Origin: an uncultured Desulfobulbus sp.
GTDB taxonomy: Bacteria > Desulfobacterota > Desulfobulbia > Desulfobulbales > Desulfobulbaceae
DNA: 64,000 bases
Assembly: GCF_963664075.1 (NCBI RefSeq)
Contig: NZ_OY760916.1
Location: forward strand, 1 to 64,000
Direction of reading: 5' to 3'
This document shows, piece by piece, positions 1 through 8,848 of the stretch. The position numbers were made by a program, and so were the translations under genes. The notes under the pieces were generated by a model, which was not told the DNA's origin, searched no databases, and saw only the letters and a list, made by a program, of their open reading frames with translations. Within the stretch, counting starts at the first letter, position 1; every line of letters begins with the position of its first letter.

Positions 1-138
1 CGCTTTGTTGCAGTTGAGGGCAGACTGGTTGAAGACGGACATAAAAAAATGTCCGGGAAAGGCATTTATTGCTGTGACCAGGAAAACTGCCGTAACCGTA
101 TGGCGAAAAAATCCAAGAAAGTCCTCAGATTGGGCTAG
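1..138 (+). CDS. ylxR: YlxR-family (DUF448) RNA-binding protein, 3' end only
   Basis: The window opens inside a reading frame of 45 codons that ends at TAG 136-138. The visible tail has the family pattern GKGIYCCDQENC followed by a basic stretch (RNRMAKKSKKV), as in the YlxR/DUF448 fold. YlxR proteins are small nucleic-acid-binding proteins, some reported to modulate RNase P, and are classically encoded between nusA and infB. Here infB starts 39 nt downstream, which matches. The 5' part lies outside the window, so length and start cannot be judged. Confidence 0.8.
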   Translation, partial: RFVAVEGRLVEDGHKKMSGKGIYCCDQENCRNRMAKKSKKVLRLG

Positions 139-177
139 CGTCTATGCGTGGTGGGTTACAGAGGAAGGGAGCGTTTG

Positions 178-3045
178 ATGAGTAAGGTTCGTATTTATGA
201 TCTCGCAAAAGAAGTTGGACTGAAAAGTAAAGAACTGGCCGATAAGTTAATTGCAATGGGGTATCCCATTGCGAGTCATAGTTCAAGTGTAGACGACGAT
301 ATGGCAGCGGATATTCGAAAGAAATTGAAAAGTGATACTTCTCTTGGGGCAGGAGGGGGGCGCATCGAGCGAAAGGCTCGGACTGAAAATAGCGCTGCCA
401 AAACTAAAACTGTGATTCGCCGTCGGCCTAAGGCTGTAAAGGAGGAGGCCGCCAAACTTCAGGAGGCTGCCGAAGCCGAGGCTCTTGAAGCTGAGGTGCA
501 GGCATTGGAGGCACGGCTAAAAGCTCAGGAAGAGGCTCAAGAGGCTGAACCGGCCGCGGTTGAGCCCCAGGTTGAGGTAGAGGCACAAGAGAGTCAGCCC
601 GTTGCAGAACCAGAGGTTATTGCAACTCAGGCTGAAACGTCCTCCCCATCCTCAGAGCCGTCTCTTGATGGAGATCAGGCCGCCCCAGAGGTCGAAGCCA
701 CACCTGCTCCGTCCGCAAAAACTGCCGAGTCTCCTGCTGAAGAGCAAACTTCTGCATCAACCGAAGTCAAGCAAGGCGCTGAACCGCAGGAGCCAAAGCC
801 TGCCAAAGGTAAAAAGAAACAGGCAAAGGGTGATGAGGCTTCAACTCAGGAAAAAGAGCACAAGGCCAAAGCTCCCAAGCAAGAGGCTCACAAGCCGAAA
901 CCCTTGGCAAAAATTGTTGGCCGGGTGGTTATTCCTCAGCCGGAAAAACGGACGCCTAAGCCTGCGCCTGCTAAGTCTCGTCCTGCTCGTCCCGTTCGCC
1001 CTACTGCCGGACCTGCAGACCCCGGTCCTTTTCCCAATCGGGATGATGCCGCAGCCAACCGCGGAGATGGCAAGGGCAAGAAAAAAGGCAAACGCGTTGT
1101 AGCCATTCATGATGAGGATGCTGCCGGAAGAAAAGCCGCAAAGGGAGCAAAAAAAGGTGGCAAGGGGCGTGTCAATTTTAACGGTGACGGTGACGTTGAA
1201 TACATGCGTCCGCGCAAAGGTCGTAAAAAACGGGATAATCGCCGTGACCAGCAGATACAGGCGCAGATCGCCGAAACTAAAGCCATCAAACGTCGGATTA
1301 AAGTTATCTCGACCATCAACGTTGGCGACCTGGCCAAACGTATGGGGGTTAAGGCAAGTGAAGTCATCGCAGCCTTGATGCGGCTTGGCGTTATGGCAAC
1401 GGTGAACCAGGCCCTGGATGTCGACACCGCTATGCTTGTTGCCTCTGATTTTGGGTACGAGGTTGAGCAGGCAATGACCGAAGAGCTTGAGCTTGAGGCA
1501 TTGCAGGAGCAGGAAGAAGAGCAGGGTGGCGAGGCCCGTCCGCGTCCGCCGGTGGTCACGGTCATGGGCCATGTTGACCACGGTAAGACCTCTATTCTCG
1601 ATGCTATCCGCAAAACCGACGTGGTCGCCGGTGAGGCCGGTGGTATTACCCAGCATATCGGTGCTTACCATGTGCAGGCCCCCTCGGGAGATCTCACCTT
1701 TGTCGATACCCCCGGTCATGCCGCTTTTACCGAGATGCGTTCTCGAGGTGCCAAGGTAACCGATATCGTAGTTTTGGTTGTCGCAGCTGATGACGGCGTT
1801 ATGGATCAGACCAAGGAAGCCATTGCCCACTCCAAGGCTGCTGAGGTCCCCATCGTGGTCGCGGTAAACAAAATCGATAAAGACAACGCTGATCCAGACC
1901 GGGTCAAGCGTGAGTTGAGTGATTTTGACCTCATTCCTGAGGATTGGGGTGGAACCACTATCTTCTGTGAAACCTCTGCCAAAAAAGGCATTGGTGTGGC
2001 TGAGTTGCTTGAGGCCATTCAGCTCCAAGCAGAGATGCTCGAGCTGCGTGCCGATCCCGACCGGAAGGCCAAAGGAACCGTCATCGAAGCCCAGCTGCAC
2101 AAGGGCCGTGGTGCGGTGGCAACAGTACTTGTTCAGGAGGGAACACTGCGTCCCGGTGATAACTTTGTTGCCGGTATCTACTCCGGTAAGGTGCGTTCGT
2201 TGACCAATGAGCGTGGCGAACAGGTCGAAGAGGCGGGGCCGTCCATTCCGGTTGAGGTCCAGGGCTTAAGCGGTGTACCCCAGGCCGGTGATGAGTTTGT
2301 TGCTCTAGCTGATGAGAAGATGGCCAAATCTGTTGCCAATGCTCGTCAGCTCAAAGCGCGTGAAACCGAGCTTGCTTCAGCCTCTAAGGTTTCTCTGGAC
2401 AACCTGTTCGAGAAGATGGCCGAGCAGGAGATGAAAGAGCTGCGCGTTATTCTCCGTGCTGATGTACAGGGTACCCTGCAGGCCTTTGGTCAGGCGGCTG
2501 AAAATCTGTCCACCAAAAACATTCGTGTTCGTTCGCTCCACGAAGGAACGGGTTCCATCACTGAAAACGATATTCACCTCGCCGCTGCCTCCGATGCTAT
2601 TATTATCGGCTTTAACGTGCGCCCCACCGTCAAGGTGAAGGAGCTGGCAGAGCATGAAGGTGTTGATGTTCGCTCCTATGATGTTATCTATCACGCCCTT
2701 GAAGATATCGAAAAGGCCATGATAGGTATGCTCGAGCCCGAGTTTGAGGAGCGTGTTATCGGTACCGCTGATGTCCGTGATACCTTCCAGGTTCCGAAAG
2801 TGGGCATGATTGCCGGCTGTTCGATTATCCAGGGCAAGGTTGAGCGTCACGCCAAAGTTCGTGTTCTGCGAGACGGCGTGGTTATCTACACCGGAAAAAT
2901 CTCTTCACTGCGACGTTTTAAAGATGATGTCAAAGAGGTGCTGACTGGATTTGAGTGCGGTATTGGTGTCGAGAATTTCAATGACATCAAGGTCGGTGAC
3001 AATCTCGAGGCCTTTGTCCTTGACGAGGTTGAGGCAACTCTTTAA
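178..3045 (+). CDS. infB: Translation initiation factor IF-2
   Basis: IF-2 is the GTPase that delivers initiator fMet-tRNA to the 30S subunit and promotes subunit joining. The ATG at 178 is chosen because AGGAAGG lies just upstream and the protein then begins with the IF-2 N-domain pattern ([15 protein letters not shown]); a GTG at 148 in frame has no such support. The protein is 955 aa. Residues of about 75-370 are a long low-complexity Ala/Glu/Pro/Lys linker. The second IF2-N domain follows, then the G domain with GHVDHGKT (464-471), DTPGH (510-514) and NKID (564-567), and C-terminal domains to the end. It heads the infB-rbfA-nrnA-truB-rpsO-pnp order that is common in bacteria. Confidence 0.97.
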   Translation: MSKVRIYDLAKEVGLKSKELADKLIAMGYPIASHSSSVDDDMAADIRKKLKSDTSLGAGGGRIERKARTENSAAKTKTVIRRRPKAVKEEAAKLQEAAEAEALEAEVQALEARLKAQEEAQEAEPAAVEPQVEVEAQESQPVAEPEVIATQAETSSPSSEPSLDGDQAAPEVEATPAPSAKTAESPAEEQTSASTEVKQGAEPQEPKPAKGKKKQAKGDEASTQEKEHKAKAPKQEAHKPKPLAKIVGRVVIPQPEKRTPKPAPAKSRPARPVRPTAGPADPGPFPNRDDAAANRGDGKGKKKGKRVVAIHDEDAAGRKAAKGAKKGGKGRVNFNGDGDVEYMRPRKGRKKRDNRRDQQIQAQIAETKAIKRRIKVISTINVGDLAKRMGVKASEVIAALMRLGVMATVNQALDVDTAMLVASDFGYEVEQAMTEELELEALQEQEEEQGGEARPRPPVVTVMGHVDHGKTSILDAIRKTDVVAGEAGGITQHIGAYHVQAPSGDLTFVDTPGHAAFTEMRSRGAKVTDIVVLVVAADDGVMDQTKEAIAHSKAAEVPIVVAVNKIDKDNADPDRVKRELSDFDLIPEDWGGTTIFCETSAKKGIGVAELLEAIQLQAEMLELRADPDRKAKGTVIEAQLHKGRGAVATVLVQEGTLRPGDNFVAGIYSGKVRSLTNERGEQVEEAGPSIPVEVQGLSGVPQAGDEFVALADEKMAKSVANARQLKARETELASASKVSLDNLFEKMAEQEMKELRVILRADVQGTLQAFGQAAENLSTKNIRVRSLHEGTGSITENDIHLAAASDAIIIGFNVRPTVKVKELAEHEGVDVRSYDVIYHALEDIEKAMIGMLEPEFEERVIGTADVRDTFQVPKVGMIAGCSIIQGKVERHAKVRVLRDGVVIYTGKISSLRRFKDDVKEVLTGFECGIGVENFNDIKVGDNLEAFVLDEVEATL

Positions 3046-3064
3046 TAGGTGCATAAACGAAAAC

Positions 3065-3130
3065 GAGGTATAAACCTCCCAAGGACTTCTGAGATAAGTG
3101 TTGTAGCAGCTCTTGGCGATACCTCTTTTT
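3065..3130 (+). promoter_or_regulatory. Possible attenuator-like stem before rbfA
   Basis: GAGGTAT (3065-3071) can pair with ATACCTC (3119-3125), with an inner CCAAG/CTTGG pairing, and is followed by five T residues (3126-3130). It lies between infB and rbfA. The long loop makes this a weak terminator or attenuator candidate. Confidence 0.25.
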
Positions 3131-3155
3131 GAATATGGCACAGGTTGGTTGGTGT

Positions 3156-3557
3156 ATGACGCAGGATTTTGATTTTAAATTACCAGGGCTTGGTCGTCCT
3201 GAATCCACTCGGCCTAAACGGGTAGGGGAGGCGATCAAGAACGAACTGACAATGCTTCTCCTGCAGCAGGTGGCTGATCCCCGTTTATCTGGGGTCGCTA
3301 TTTCCCGAGTTGTTGTCGCCCCGGATCTTAAGCAGGCGAAGATCTACTTTACGGTGCCGGCAGGTGGCCAGAATAAAGCTGCGCTTAAAGGGATGCAGCG
3401 TGCCAAAGGTTTTTTTCGCAGTCAGATAGCCAAGGCATTGAATTTGCGCTATACTCCCGATTTGTCATTTTATTTTGACAACCTCAATGAAGAAGTGGAG
3501 CGGATCGAAGATCTGTTCCGCCAGATCCATGAGGACCGTAAGGATGAGCAATCCTGA
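3156..3557 (+). CDS. rbfA: 30S ribosome-binding factor RbfA
   Basis: RbfA is a small KH-fold protein that binds the immature 30S subunit and helps 16S rRNA 5'-end maturation. The sequence has the family core: RPKRVGEAIKNEL near the N-terminus, then DPRLSGVAISRVVVAPDLKQAKIYF, and the C-terminal part LRYTPDLSFYFDN. The start is uncertain. ATG 3156 gives 133 aa beginning MTQDFDF; an ATG at 3135 and a TTG at 3129 are in frame, and none has a strong Shine-Dalgarno sequence. The 3' end overlaps nrnA by 14 nt, suggesting translational coupling. Confidence 0.93.
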   Translation: MTQDFDFKLPGLGRPESTRPKRVGEAIKNELTMLLLQQVADPRLSGVAISRVVVAPDLKQAKIYFTVPAGGQNKAALKGMQRAKGFFRSQIAKALNLRYTPDLSFYFDNLNEEVERIEDLFRQIHEDRKDEQS

Positions 3558-4536
3558 GAGCCGTGTGCTGAAAGCGGTGCGCGAGAAGGGGCATATCCTG
3601 CTCGCAACCCACTACAATCCTGATGGCGATGCCTTGGGCTCACTGCTTGGATTGGCCGATATTCTCGAGGGAATGGGGAAGACTGTACTGCGCTATCTTG
3701 AGGAACCGGTGACCCATCTCTACCGTTTTTTGCCGGGATGTGGACAAACCCAGACCGATATGGCTGCGGTGCGTAGTTTTGTCGCCGGAGCAGGGAATGA
3801 TTTCCTCGGCCTCTGTCTTGACTGCGGCGATCAGGATCGTTTGGGACGGCATAACCAGGAGCTGGCCGGTTTTTCTCCCTTTATGGTTATTGACCACCAT
3901 AAAGGCAATTCAGGCTTTGGTGATGGAGCCTGGATTGAGCCGCACCGTTCTTCGACCGGAGAAATGGTTTTTGATTTGGCCATGGCCCTCGGAGCGGAGG
4001 TTTCTGAGCGGGCAGCTGAGTGCCTTTACACCGCCATCAACACCGATACCGGTTCCTTTCGTTACGAGTCCACCAGTAGTCATACCTTTGCCGTTGCTGG
4101 GGAACTGGTTCAGCGCGGGGTCCGGCCTGAGGTGATCGCCCAGCAACTCTACGATAACTCCACCCTGGGACGTTTACGGTTGATGCAGGAGGTCCTGGCC
4201 ACCCTGGAGATGCACGAGCGTGATCGGATTGCTTTTATCCGCGTAAACCAGAATATGCTGGAGCGGACCTTTACCACTATGGAAGATACCGAATATTTCA
4301 TTAATTTCCCCAGGGCGGTTGCCACAGTACGGGTGGCAGTTTTCCTCAAGGAAGTTGAGCCGGATCATATCTCCGTGAGCCTGCGGGCCAAAGGTCAATG
4401 TGATGTTTCCCTTATCGCCGCACAGTTTGGCGGTGGTGGGCATCGTAATGCCAGTGGTTGTCGTTTTAAAGGGCAAAGTATGGACAGTGTGCGCGATGCT
4501 TTGCTTGCCTGTCTGCGACCTGAGGTCAGCGCCTGA
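3544..4536 (+). CDS. nrnA: DHH-family oligoribonuclease / pAp phosphatase NrnA
   Basis: NrnA-type enzymes degrade nano-RNAs 5'-3' and dephosphorylate 3'-phosphoadenosine 5'-phosphate. The 330-aa protein shows DHH-superfamily motifs: ATHYNPDGDALGS (motif I), LDCGDQDR (II), VIDHHKGN (III, the DHH motif) and TDTGSFRYEST (IV), and ends with the DHHA1 signature GGGGHRNASGC. ATG 3544 starts inside the end of rbfA, and the stop is followed directly by truB. pAp removal is relevant in a sulfur-metabolising cell, but assimilatory use is only an inference here. Confidence 0.92.
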   Translation: MSNPESRVLKAVREKGHILLATHYNPDGDALGSLLGLADILEGMGKTVLRYLEEPVTHLYRFLPGCGQTQTDMAAVRSFVAGAGNDFLGLCLDCGDQDRLGRHNQELAGFSPFMVIDHHKGNSGFGDGAWIEPHRSSTGEMVFDLAMALGAEVSERAAECLYTAINTDTGSFRYESTSSHTFAVAGELVQRGVRPEVIAQQLYDNSTLGRLRLMQEVLATLEMHERDRIAFIRVNQNMLERTFTTMEDTEYFINFPRAVATVRVAVFLKEVEPDHISVSLRAKGQCDVSLIAAQFGGGGHRNASGCRFKGQSMDSVRDALLACLRPEVSA

Positions 4537-4539
4537 TTG

Positions 4540-5307
4540 ATGAGTAAAGTGCAGTCTCGAAAGAAGCCAGAGCTTGAGTGGAACGAGGGGGTTTTCTTCC
4601 TGGATAAGCCAGCAGGCATGAGTTCCTTTGCTTTGGTCAAGCGGGTACGCTATCTGTTGGGCATCAAAAAAGTTGGCCACGCAGGAACCCTGGACCCTTT
4701 TGCGACCGGATTGATGATCATCTGTGTCGGTCGAGCGGCCACACGTTGTATTGATCAGTTCATGTCCGGGCGGAAGACCTACCTGGCACGCCTGCAGCTG
4801 GGGGTAGAAACAACCACCCAGGACCCTGAGGGCGAAATTATCGCTACCCGACCCGTTCCCGAGCTGGGGCTTGCGGACATCGCGCTTTGTCTAGCCCAGC
4901 ACACCGGCCCGCAGATGCAGGCACCTCCTCCATTTTCCGCAGCCAAACATAAAGGTAAGCCTCTTTACGCCTACGCACGAGAAGGGATCATGATTCAGAA
5001 GGATCCCAAACCGATAGAGATCTATGCCCTTGAGCAAAAAAGCTATGATCCGTTGCGACAGGAACTTGTCGTTGAGGTATGCTGCAGTCGTGGTACCTAT
5101 GTGCGTGTCCTGGCCGCCGACATAGGAACGAGCCTTGGGTGTGGTGCCCATCTAATCGGATTGCGGCGAACCGCCAGTGGTGCCTTTGACCTCGAAAATT
5201 GCCTTACCGGTGATCAGCTGTTTAGTGATGAGGGGCTTTCGTCTCTGTGCGCCGCAAGACGCAGTATTAGCGATGTTATGGGCCAAATTGAACAAAATAC
5301 CGATTAA
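4540..5307 (+). CDS. truB: tRNA pseudouridine(55) synthase TruB
   Basis: TruB isomerises U55 to pseudouridine in the tRNA T-loop. The 255-aa protein has the diagnostic motif GHAGTLDPFATGLM with catalytic Asp52, FLDKPAGMSSF near the N-terminus, PPPFSAAKHKGKPLYAYAR and RGTYVRVLAADIG. ATG 4540 lies 3 nt after the nrnA stop; a TTG at 4537 is less likely. There is no clear PUA domain, as in many short TruB forms. It is co-oriented with nrnA and probably cotranscribed. Confidence 0.95.
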   Translation: MSKVQSRKKPELEWNEGVFFLDKPAGMSSFALVKRVRYLLGIKKVGHAGTLDPFATGLMIICVGRAATRCIDQFMSGRKTYLARLQLGVETTTQDPEGEIIATRPVPELGLADIALCLAQHTGPQMQAPPPFSAAKHKGKPLYAYAREGIMIQKDPKPIEIYALEQKSYDPLRQELVVEVCCSRGTYVRVLAADIGTSLGCGAHLIGLRRTASGAFDLENCLTGDQLFSDEGLSSLCAARRSISDVMGQIEQNTD

Positions 5308-5340
5308 ACTTGCTTCGGTGAATAACCGTCGAGTATAGAA

Positions 5341-5540
5341 GTATTAACGTAACCGGTCAGGGGAAGCGCCCTGAAAGAGCCGTGTTATCGAATCTGTAAG
5401 CGGTTACGGGGGACCGGAGATGCTAGGCATCGGCCCTGCGCAGCGTACACCTGTACGTTAGTAGGTCGATAACACCGCAGATTCGGTGCCCCGTGATCGC
5501 TTACGTATTAACCGTTCCCCTGCATCGACCCTCTGATGCA
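5341..5540 (+). promoter_or_regulatory. Structured rpsO leader with crossing inverted repeats
   Basis: The 309-nt truB-rpsO gap is packed with complementary segments. GTGTTATCGA (5382-5391) pairs with 5466-5475. CGAATCTG (5389-5396) pairs with 5478-5485. The 16-nt segment 5396-5411 pairs with 5489-5504 at 14 of 16 positions. CAGGGGAA (5358-5365) pairs with 5515-5522. Local hairpins sit at 5417-5431 (GATGC/GCATC), 5443-5456 (CGTAC/GTACG) and 5521-5540 (TGCATC/GATGCA). The first three pairings run in the same order on both sides, so they cross rather than nest, as in a pseudoknot or a switch. Ribosomal protein S15 often represses its own mRNA through such leaders; that role is inference. Confidence 0.5.
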
Positions 5541-5616
5541 GGATCTGGAACACATTATCCAGACTCCAGTAAAGGCTGAGGGAAATGCTTTTCTGGCAGC
5601 AGAAGGAAAAAACGCC

Positions 5617-5886
5617 ATGGCGCAAACAACTGAGAAAACAAAAGCTATCATCGAAAAATTCAAAACCCACGAGAATGACACCGGATCTTGTGAGGTGCAG
5701 ATTGCCCTCCTGACCGATCGTATTCTCTATCTGACCGATCATTTCAAAACCCACGCCAAGGATCATCATTCCCGCCGTGGTCTGCTGAAGCTGGTTGGTC
5801 AGCGCCGTAATCTTCTCAAATATCTGATGAAAAAGGATGTTAATAAATATCGTGCCCTGATTGCAGAGCTTGGTATCCGTAAGTAA
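5617..5886 (+). CDS. rpsO: 30S ribosomal protein S15
   Basis: S15 is a primary 16S rRNA-binding protein of the 30S platform. Starting at ATG 5617, with AGAAGGA upstream, the product is 89 aa, the exact usual length of the family. Hallmarks are [17 protein letters not shown] sequence (here [16 protein letters not shown]), [26 protein letters not shown] and LLKYLMKKD. An in-frame extension to 5536 is rejected because it would add 27 non-homologous residues. Confidence 0.97.
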   Translation: MAQTTEKTKAIIEKFKTHENDTGSCEVQIALLTDRILYLTDHFKTHAKDHHSRRGLLKLVGQRRNLLKYLMKKDVNKYRALIAELGIRK

Positions 5887-5902
5887 GATTTTGCAGTATC
5901 CC

Positions 5903-5928
5903 GGGCGGCAACACCTCGGTTGCCGCCC
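5903..5928 (+). terminator. Stem-loop after rpsO
   Basis: GGGCGGCAAC (5903-5912) and GTTGCCGCCC (5919-5928) form a perfect 10-bp stem with a 6-nt loop, 17 nt after the rpsO stop. The following sequence is only weakly T-rich, so it may be a partial terminator or an mRNA 3'-end stabiliser between rpsO and pnp. Confidence 0.5.
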
Positions 5929-5964
5929 ATCTTTGTACGTTGTGATCGCAGCGCAGTAGCGGGA

Positions 5965-6114
5965 TGTCATAAAGACACAAAGGACACAGAGAGAATCGCT
6001 GGTTTCGGCAGGTCCGGAAAAGGGGTTCCAGCTTCCCCCTGAAGGTTAGGGGAGAAGCCCATGAATAAAAATAAGGATGTGGATTGTCACTGCATCCTTT
6101 GTGCCTTTGTGACG
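5965..6114. repeat. About 150-bp MITE-like element with long imperfect terminal inverted repeats
   Basis: The left end (about 5966-5998) and the reverse complement of the right end (about 6082-6113) match at roughly 27 of 33 positions, around a shared core CACAAAGGA. An inner pairing GCTTCCCC/GGGG-AGAAGC (6030-6059) lets the whole element fold into a long hairpin. There is no coding capacity. Sequences rich in CACAAAGGACACAGAG are a recurrent intergenic motif in deltaproteobacterial and other genomes. It lies between rpsO and pnp, where these two genes are normally close. Confidence 0.55.
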
Positions 6115-6184
6115 ATTGTTTGGCTGTCTCGATCCATCGTTACCTAAAAATGCACATTTCGGCGTTGCTGAAATAGGAGTGTAC

Positions 6185-8269
6185 ATGATTAAAACAGTAG
6201 AGACTGAAATCGGTGGCCGCGCCATTACCCTGGAGACTGGCAAAATGGCCAAGCAGGCCAGTGGCTCTGTCGTTGTCTCCAGCGGGGACGCCAAAGTTCT
6301 GGTGACCGTCGTTGCCGAGACCAAATCTAAAGACATGGGCTTTTTGCCCCTGACCATTGAGTATCAGGAGCGGATGTATGCCGCAGGCCGTATTCCCGGC
6401 AGCTATTTTCGCCGTGAGATTGGTCGTCCCAGTGAGAAGGAGGTCCTGACCTGCCGTCTGATTGATCGTCCTCTGCGTCCGCTTTTTCCTGAAGGATATT
6501 CCTGCGAGACCCAGCTGATCGCCACGGTTTTTTCTGCTGATGCCGAGTATGATCCCGACGTTCTGGCTATGAATGGTGCTTCCACAGCCCTGCTGCTCTC
6601 TGATATTCCCTTTGAGGAGCCGGTAGGTTCAGCCCGGGTTGCCTATGTTGACGAGCAGTTTGTCCTCAACCCCTCCAAAAAACAGCTGGAGAAAGCTGAG
6701 ATCAATTTGGTCGTAGCCGGTACCCGCAATGCTGTAGTCATGGTTGAGGGGCGCGCTGAGGAGATGCCTGAGGATAAAGTCCTTGAGGCGATCTTTTTTG
6801 CCCATGAGGGCATTCAACCCCTGATCGATATGCAGCTCAAGCTACGCGAAGAGGCCGGAAAGGCCAAGCGCGAGGTTGTGGCTCCTGTTGTTGATACAGA
6901 GCTGCAGGCCAAAGTTGAGGCTGCAGCCACCGCAGGTATGGAAGAGGTTGTCACCATTGCCGATAAGATGGCCCGTGGCGATCGCTACAGCCGCCTGAAA
7001 GAAGAGGTTCTGGAGCAGCTTGATCCCGAGGGCGAGCAGGCAGGTGCCATCTCCGATCTCCTGAGCAGCTTTAAAAAGAAAGTCATGCGTGATCGCATCG
7101 TCAACAAAGGGTTGCGCCTTGATGGCCGTTCTTTTGAGGATGTGCGTCCGATCAGCTGCGAGGTTGGTGTGTTGCCACGTGCCCATGGTTCTGCCCTCTT
7201 TACCCGTGGTGAGACCCAGGCCCTGGTTATCTGCACCCTGGGAAGCGAGCGTGATGAGCAGCACCTCGAAGGCCTTGGTGGTGATGTCTATCGCCGCTTC
7301 ATGCTCCATTACAACTTCCCGCCTTTCTGTGTGGGCGAGGTTCGGCGTTTAAGCGGTCCCAGCCGGCGTGATATCGGGCATGGTACCCTGGCTCGTCGTG
7401 GTATTGAAGCGGTTCTGCCCGAAGGCGAAAGCTTTCCCTATACCCTGCGCGTTGTTTCCGAGGTTCTTGAGTCCAACGGTTCTTCTTCCATGGCAACCGT
7501 CTGTGGCGGTTCCCTGGCCCTGATGGATGCCGGTGTGCCGATACAGGCGCCTGTTTCCGGTGTGGCCATGGGGCTGATCAAGGAAGATGATAAAATCGTC
7601 GTCCTCACCGATATTCTGGGTGATGAGGATCACCTGGGTGATATGGATTTCAAGGTTGTCGGGACCAGTAAAGGTATCACCGGCCTGCAGATGGACATTA
7701 AAATCGACGGCGTTGACCGTGAGATCATGTCCCGCGCCCTTGCCCAGGCCAACACAGGCCGGAATCATATCCTCGGTAAGATGGAAGAGGCTCTGAGCTC
7801 TCCCCGCGCTGTTGTTTCAGAGCACGCGCCCAAGTATGTTACCATCAAGATTCATCCGGATAAGATCCGTGACATCATCGGCCCCGGTGGTAAAGTTATC
7901 CGCGAGATGACCGCCGAATTTGAGTCCAAGATCGATGTCGAAGACGACGGTACCATCAAGATCTTCAGTAACAGCAACGAGTCTGCCTCTGCGCTGGTTA
8001 AGCGTATTGAAGAGATCACCGCTGTACCTGAGGTTGGAAAAATTTACGAGGGTGAGGTTCGCACTATCAAGGATTTCGGTGCCTTTGTTCAGATCCTTCC
8101 AGGAACTGATGGTATGGTCCACATCTCCGAGCTTGCGCACGAGCGGGTGAAGAATGTGACCGATATCCTCAAAGAGGGCGATGTTATCAAGGTCAAGGTT
8201 ATCGATATCGATAACCGTGGTCGTATTCGCTTGAGTCGTAAGGCGGTCCTGGCAGAAGGCGAGGAATAA
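6185..8269 (+). CDS. pnp: Polyribonucleotide nucleotidyltransferase (PNPase)
   Basis: PNPase is the phosphorolytic 3'-5' exoribonuclease of the degradosome. The 694-aa product has two RNase PH domains (about 10-230 and 310-540, with FTRGETQALV and HYNFPPFCVGE), then a KH domain near 550 (IHPDKIRDIIGPGGKVIREM) and an S1 domain from about 615 (GEVRTIKDFGAFVQILPG). ATG 6185 follows AGGAG at a good distance; an in-frame extension to 6116 lies upstream of this Shine-Dalgarno sequence. A strong terminator follows the gene. Confidence 0.97.
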   Translation: MIKTVETEIGGRAITLETGKMAKQASGSVVVSSGDAKVLVTVVAETKSKDMGFLPLTIEYQERMYAAGRIPGSYFRREIGRPSEKEVLTCRLIDRPLRPLFPEGYSCETQLIATVFSADAEYDPDVLAMNGASTALLLSDIPFEEPVGSARVAYVDEQFVLNPSKKQLEKAEINLVVAGTRNAVVMVEGRAEEMPEDKVLEAIFFAHEGIQPLIDMQLKLREEAGKAKREVVAPVVDTELQAKVEAAATAGMEEVVTIADKMARGDRYSRLKEEVLEQLDPEGEQAGAISDLLSSFKKKVMRDRIVNKGLRLDGRSFEDVRPISCEVGVLPRAHGSALFTRGETQALVICTLGSERDEQHLEGLGGDVYRRFMLHYNFPPFCVGEVRRLSGPSRRDIGHGTLARRGIEAVLPEGESFPYTLRVVSEVLESNGSSSMATVCGGSLALMDAGVPIQAPVSGVAMGLIKEDDKIVVLTDILGDEDHLGDMDFKVVGTSKGITGLQMDIKIDGVDREIMSRALAQANTGRNHILGKMEEALSSPRAVVSEHAPKYVTIKIHPDKIRDIIGPGGKVIREMTAEFESKIDVEDDGTIKIFSNSNESASALVKRIEEITAVPEVGKIYEGEVRTIKDFGAFVQILPGTDGMVHISELAHERVKNVTDILKEGDVIKVKVIDIDNRGRIRLSRKAVLAEGEE

Positions 8270-8294
8270 GCCTTAGCCCTGTAACTCGGTTGAC

Positions 8295-8332
8295 AAAGCC
8301 GGTTGCCGCCTTGGCGGGACCGGCTTTTTTTT
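8295..8332 (+). terminator. Rho-independent terminator after pnp
   Basis: AAAGCCGGT (8295-8303) pairs with ACCGGCTTT (8319-8327), with a further GCCGCC/GGCGGG pairing inside, and is followed by a T run to 8332. It lies 25 nt after the pnp stop and ends the translation/RNA cluster. Confidence 0.9.
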
Positions 8333-8368
8333 ATGGATATGAGACAATAATTTTCAGTGGGAGATAAG

Positions 8369-8848
8369 ATGACACCTGTCTCAGTTGCAATAACCTGGCT
8401 TGATCCCGAGGCAACTGCTGATTTATCCCTTCCTGCCTATGAAACAGAGCTTGCCGCAGGAATGGATATCTCTGCAGCACTGGTCGAACCGCTCACCCTG
8501 GAACCTAGCGTTATCGCTTTGATACCAAGTGGCCTGGCTGTTGCCATTCCGCCCGGATTTGAAATCCAGGTGCGGCCAAGGTCAGGACTTGCAGTCAAGC
8601 ACGGTGTAACAGTGGTCAATGCTCCCGGCACCATCGATGCTGATTATCGAGGTGAGGTGAAGGTCGGCCTGATTAATCTGAGCAGGGAGAACTTTACTAT
8701 CAATCGGGGGGATCGAATTGCACAGCTGGTTTTGGCGCCAGTGGCTCGAGCTTGCTGGCAGCAGGTTGAACACCTCGATGCAACCGAGCGAGGAAGCGGT
8801 GGCTTTGGTCATACTGGAGTGAATCACCAGCCAACGGAAGAGGCGTGA
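8369..8848 (+). CDS. dut: Deoxyuridine 5'-triphosphate nucleotidohydrolase (dUTPase)
   Basis: dUTPase hydrolyses dUTP to dUMP, keeping uracil out of DNA and feeding dTMP synthesis. The 159-aa protein carries the trimeric dUTPase motifs: AGMDISA (motif 1), [12 protein letters not shown] (2), [20 protein letters not shown] (3), [10 protein letters not shown] (4) and the C-terminal [10 protein letters not shown] (5). ATG 8369 is preferred over GTG 8357 because GGGAG lies just upstream and homologues start near this point. It overlaps the next gene by 4 nt. Confidence 0.95.
   Translation: MTPVSVAITWLDPEATADLSLPAYETELAAGMDISAALVEPLTLEPSVIALIPSGLAVAIPPGFEIQVRPRSGLAVKHGVTVVNAPGTIDADYRGEVKVGLINLSRENFTINRGDRIAQLVLAPVARACWQQVEHLDATERGSGGFGHTGVNHQPTEEA

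Noticed and set aside
841..2100. A 419-codon open frame antisense to infB
   Set aside because: It lies opposite the conserved IF-2 core and low-complexity linker, has no start signal and no recognisable protein features; a shadow of biased coding.
5341..5540. Integron attC or group II intron remnant
   Set aside because: No GTTRRRY/RYYYAAC core pair at matching ends and no domain-V-like sequence with proper helix and bulge, so a leader RNA is favoured.
5458..5970. A 170-codon minus-strand frame across the rpsO region
   Set aside because: It crosses the rpsO gene and its structured leader, and lacks homology or a start site.
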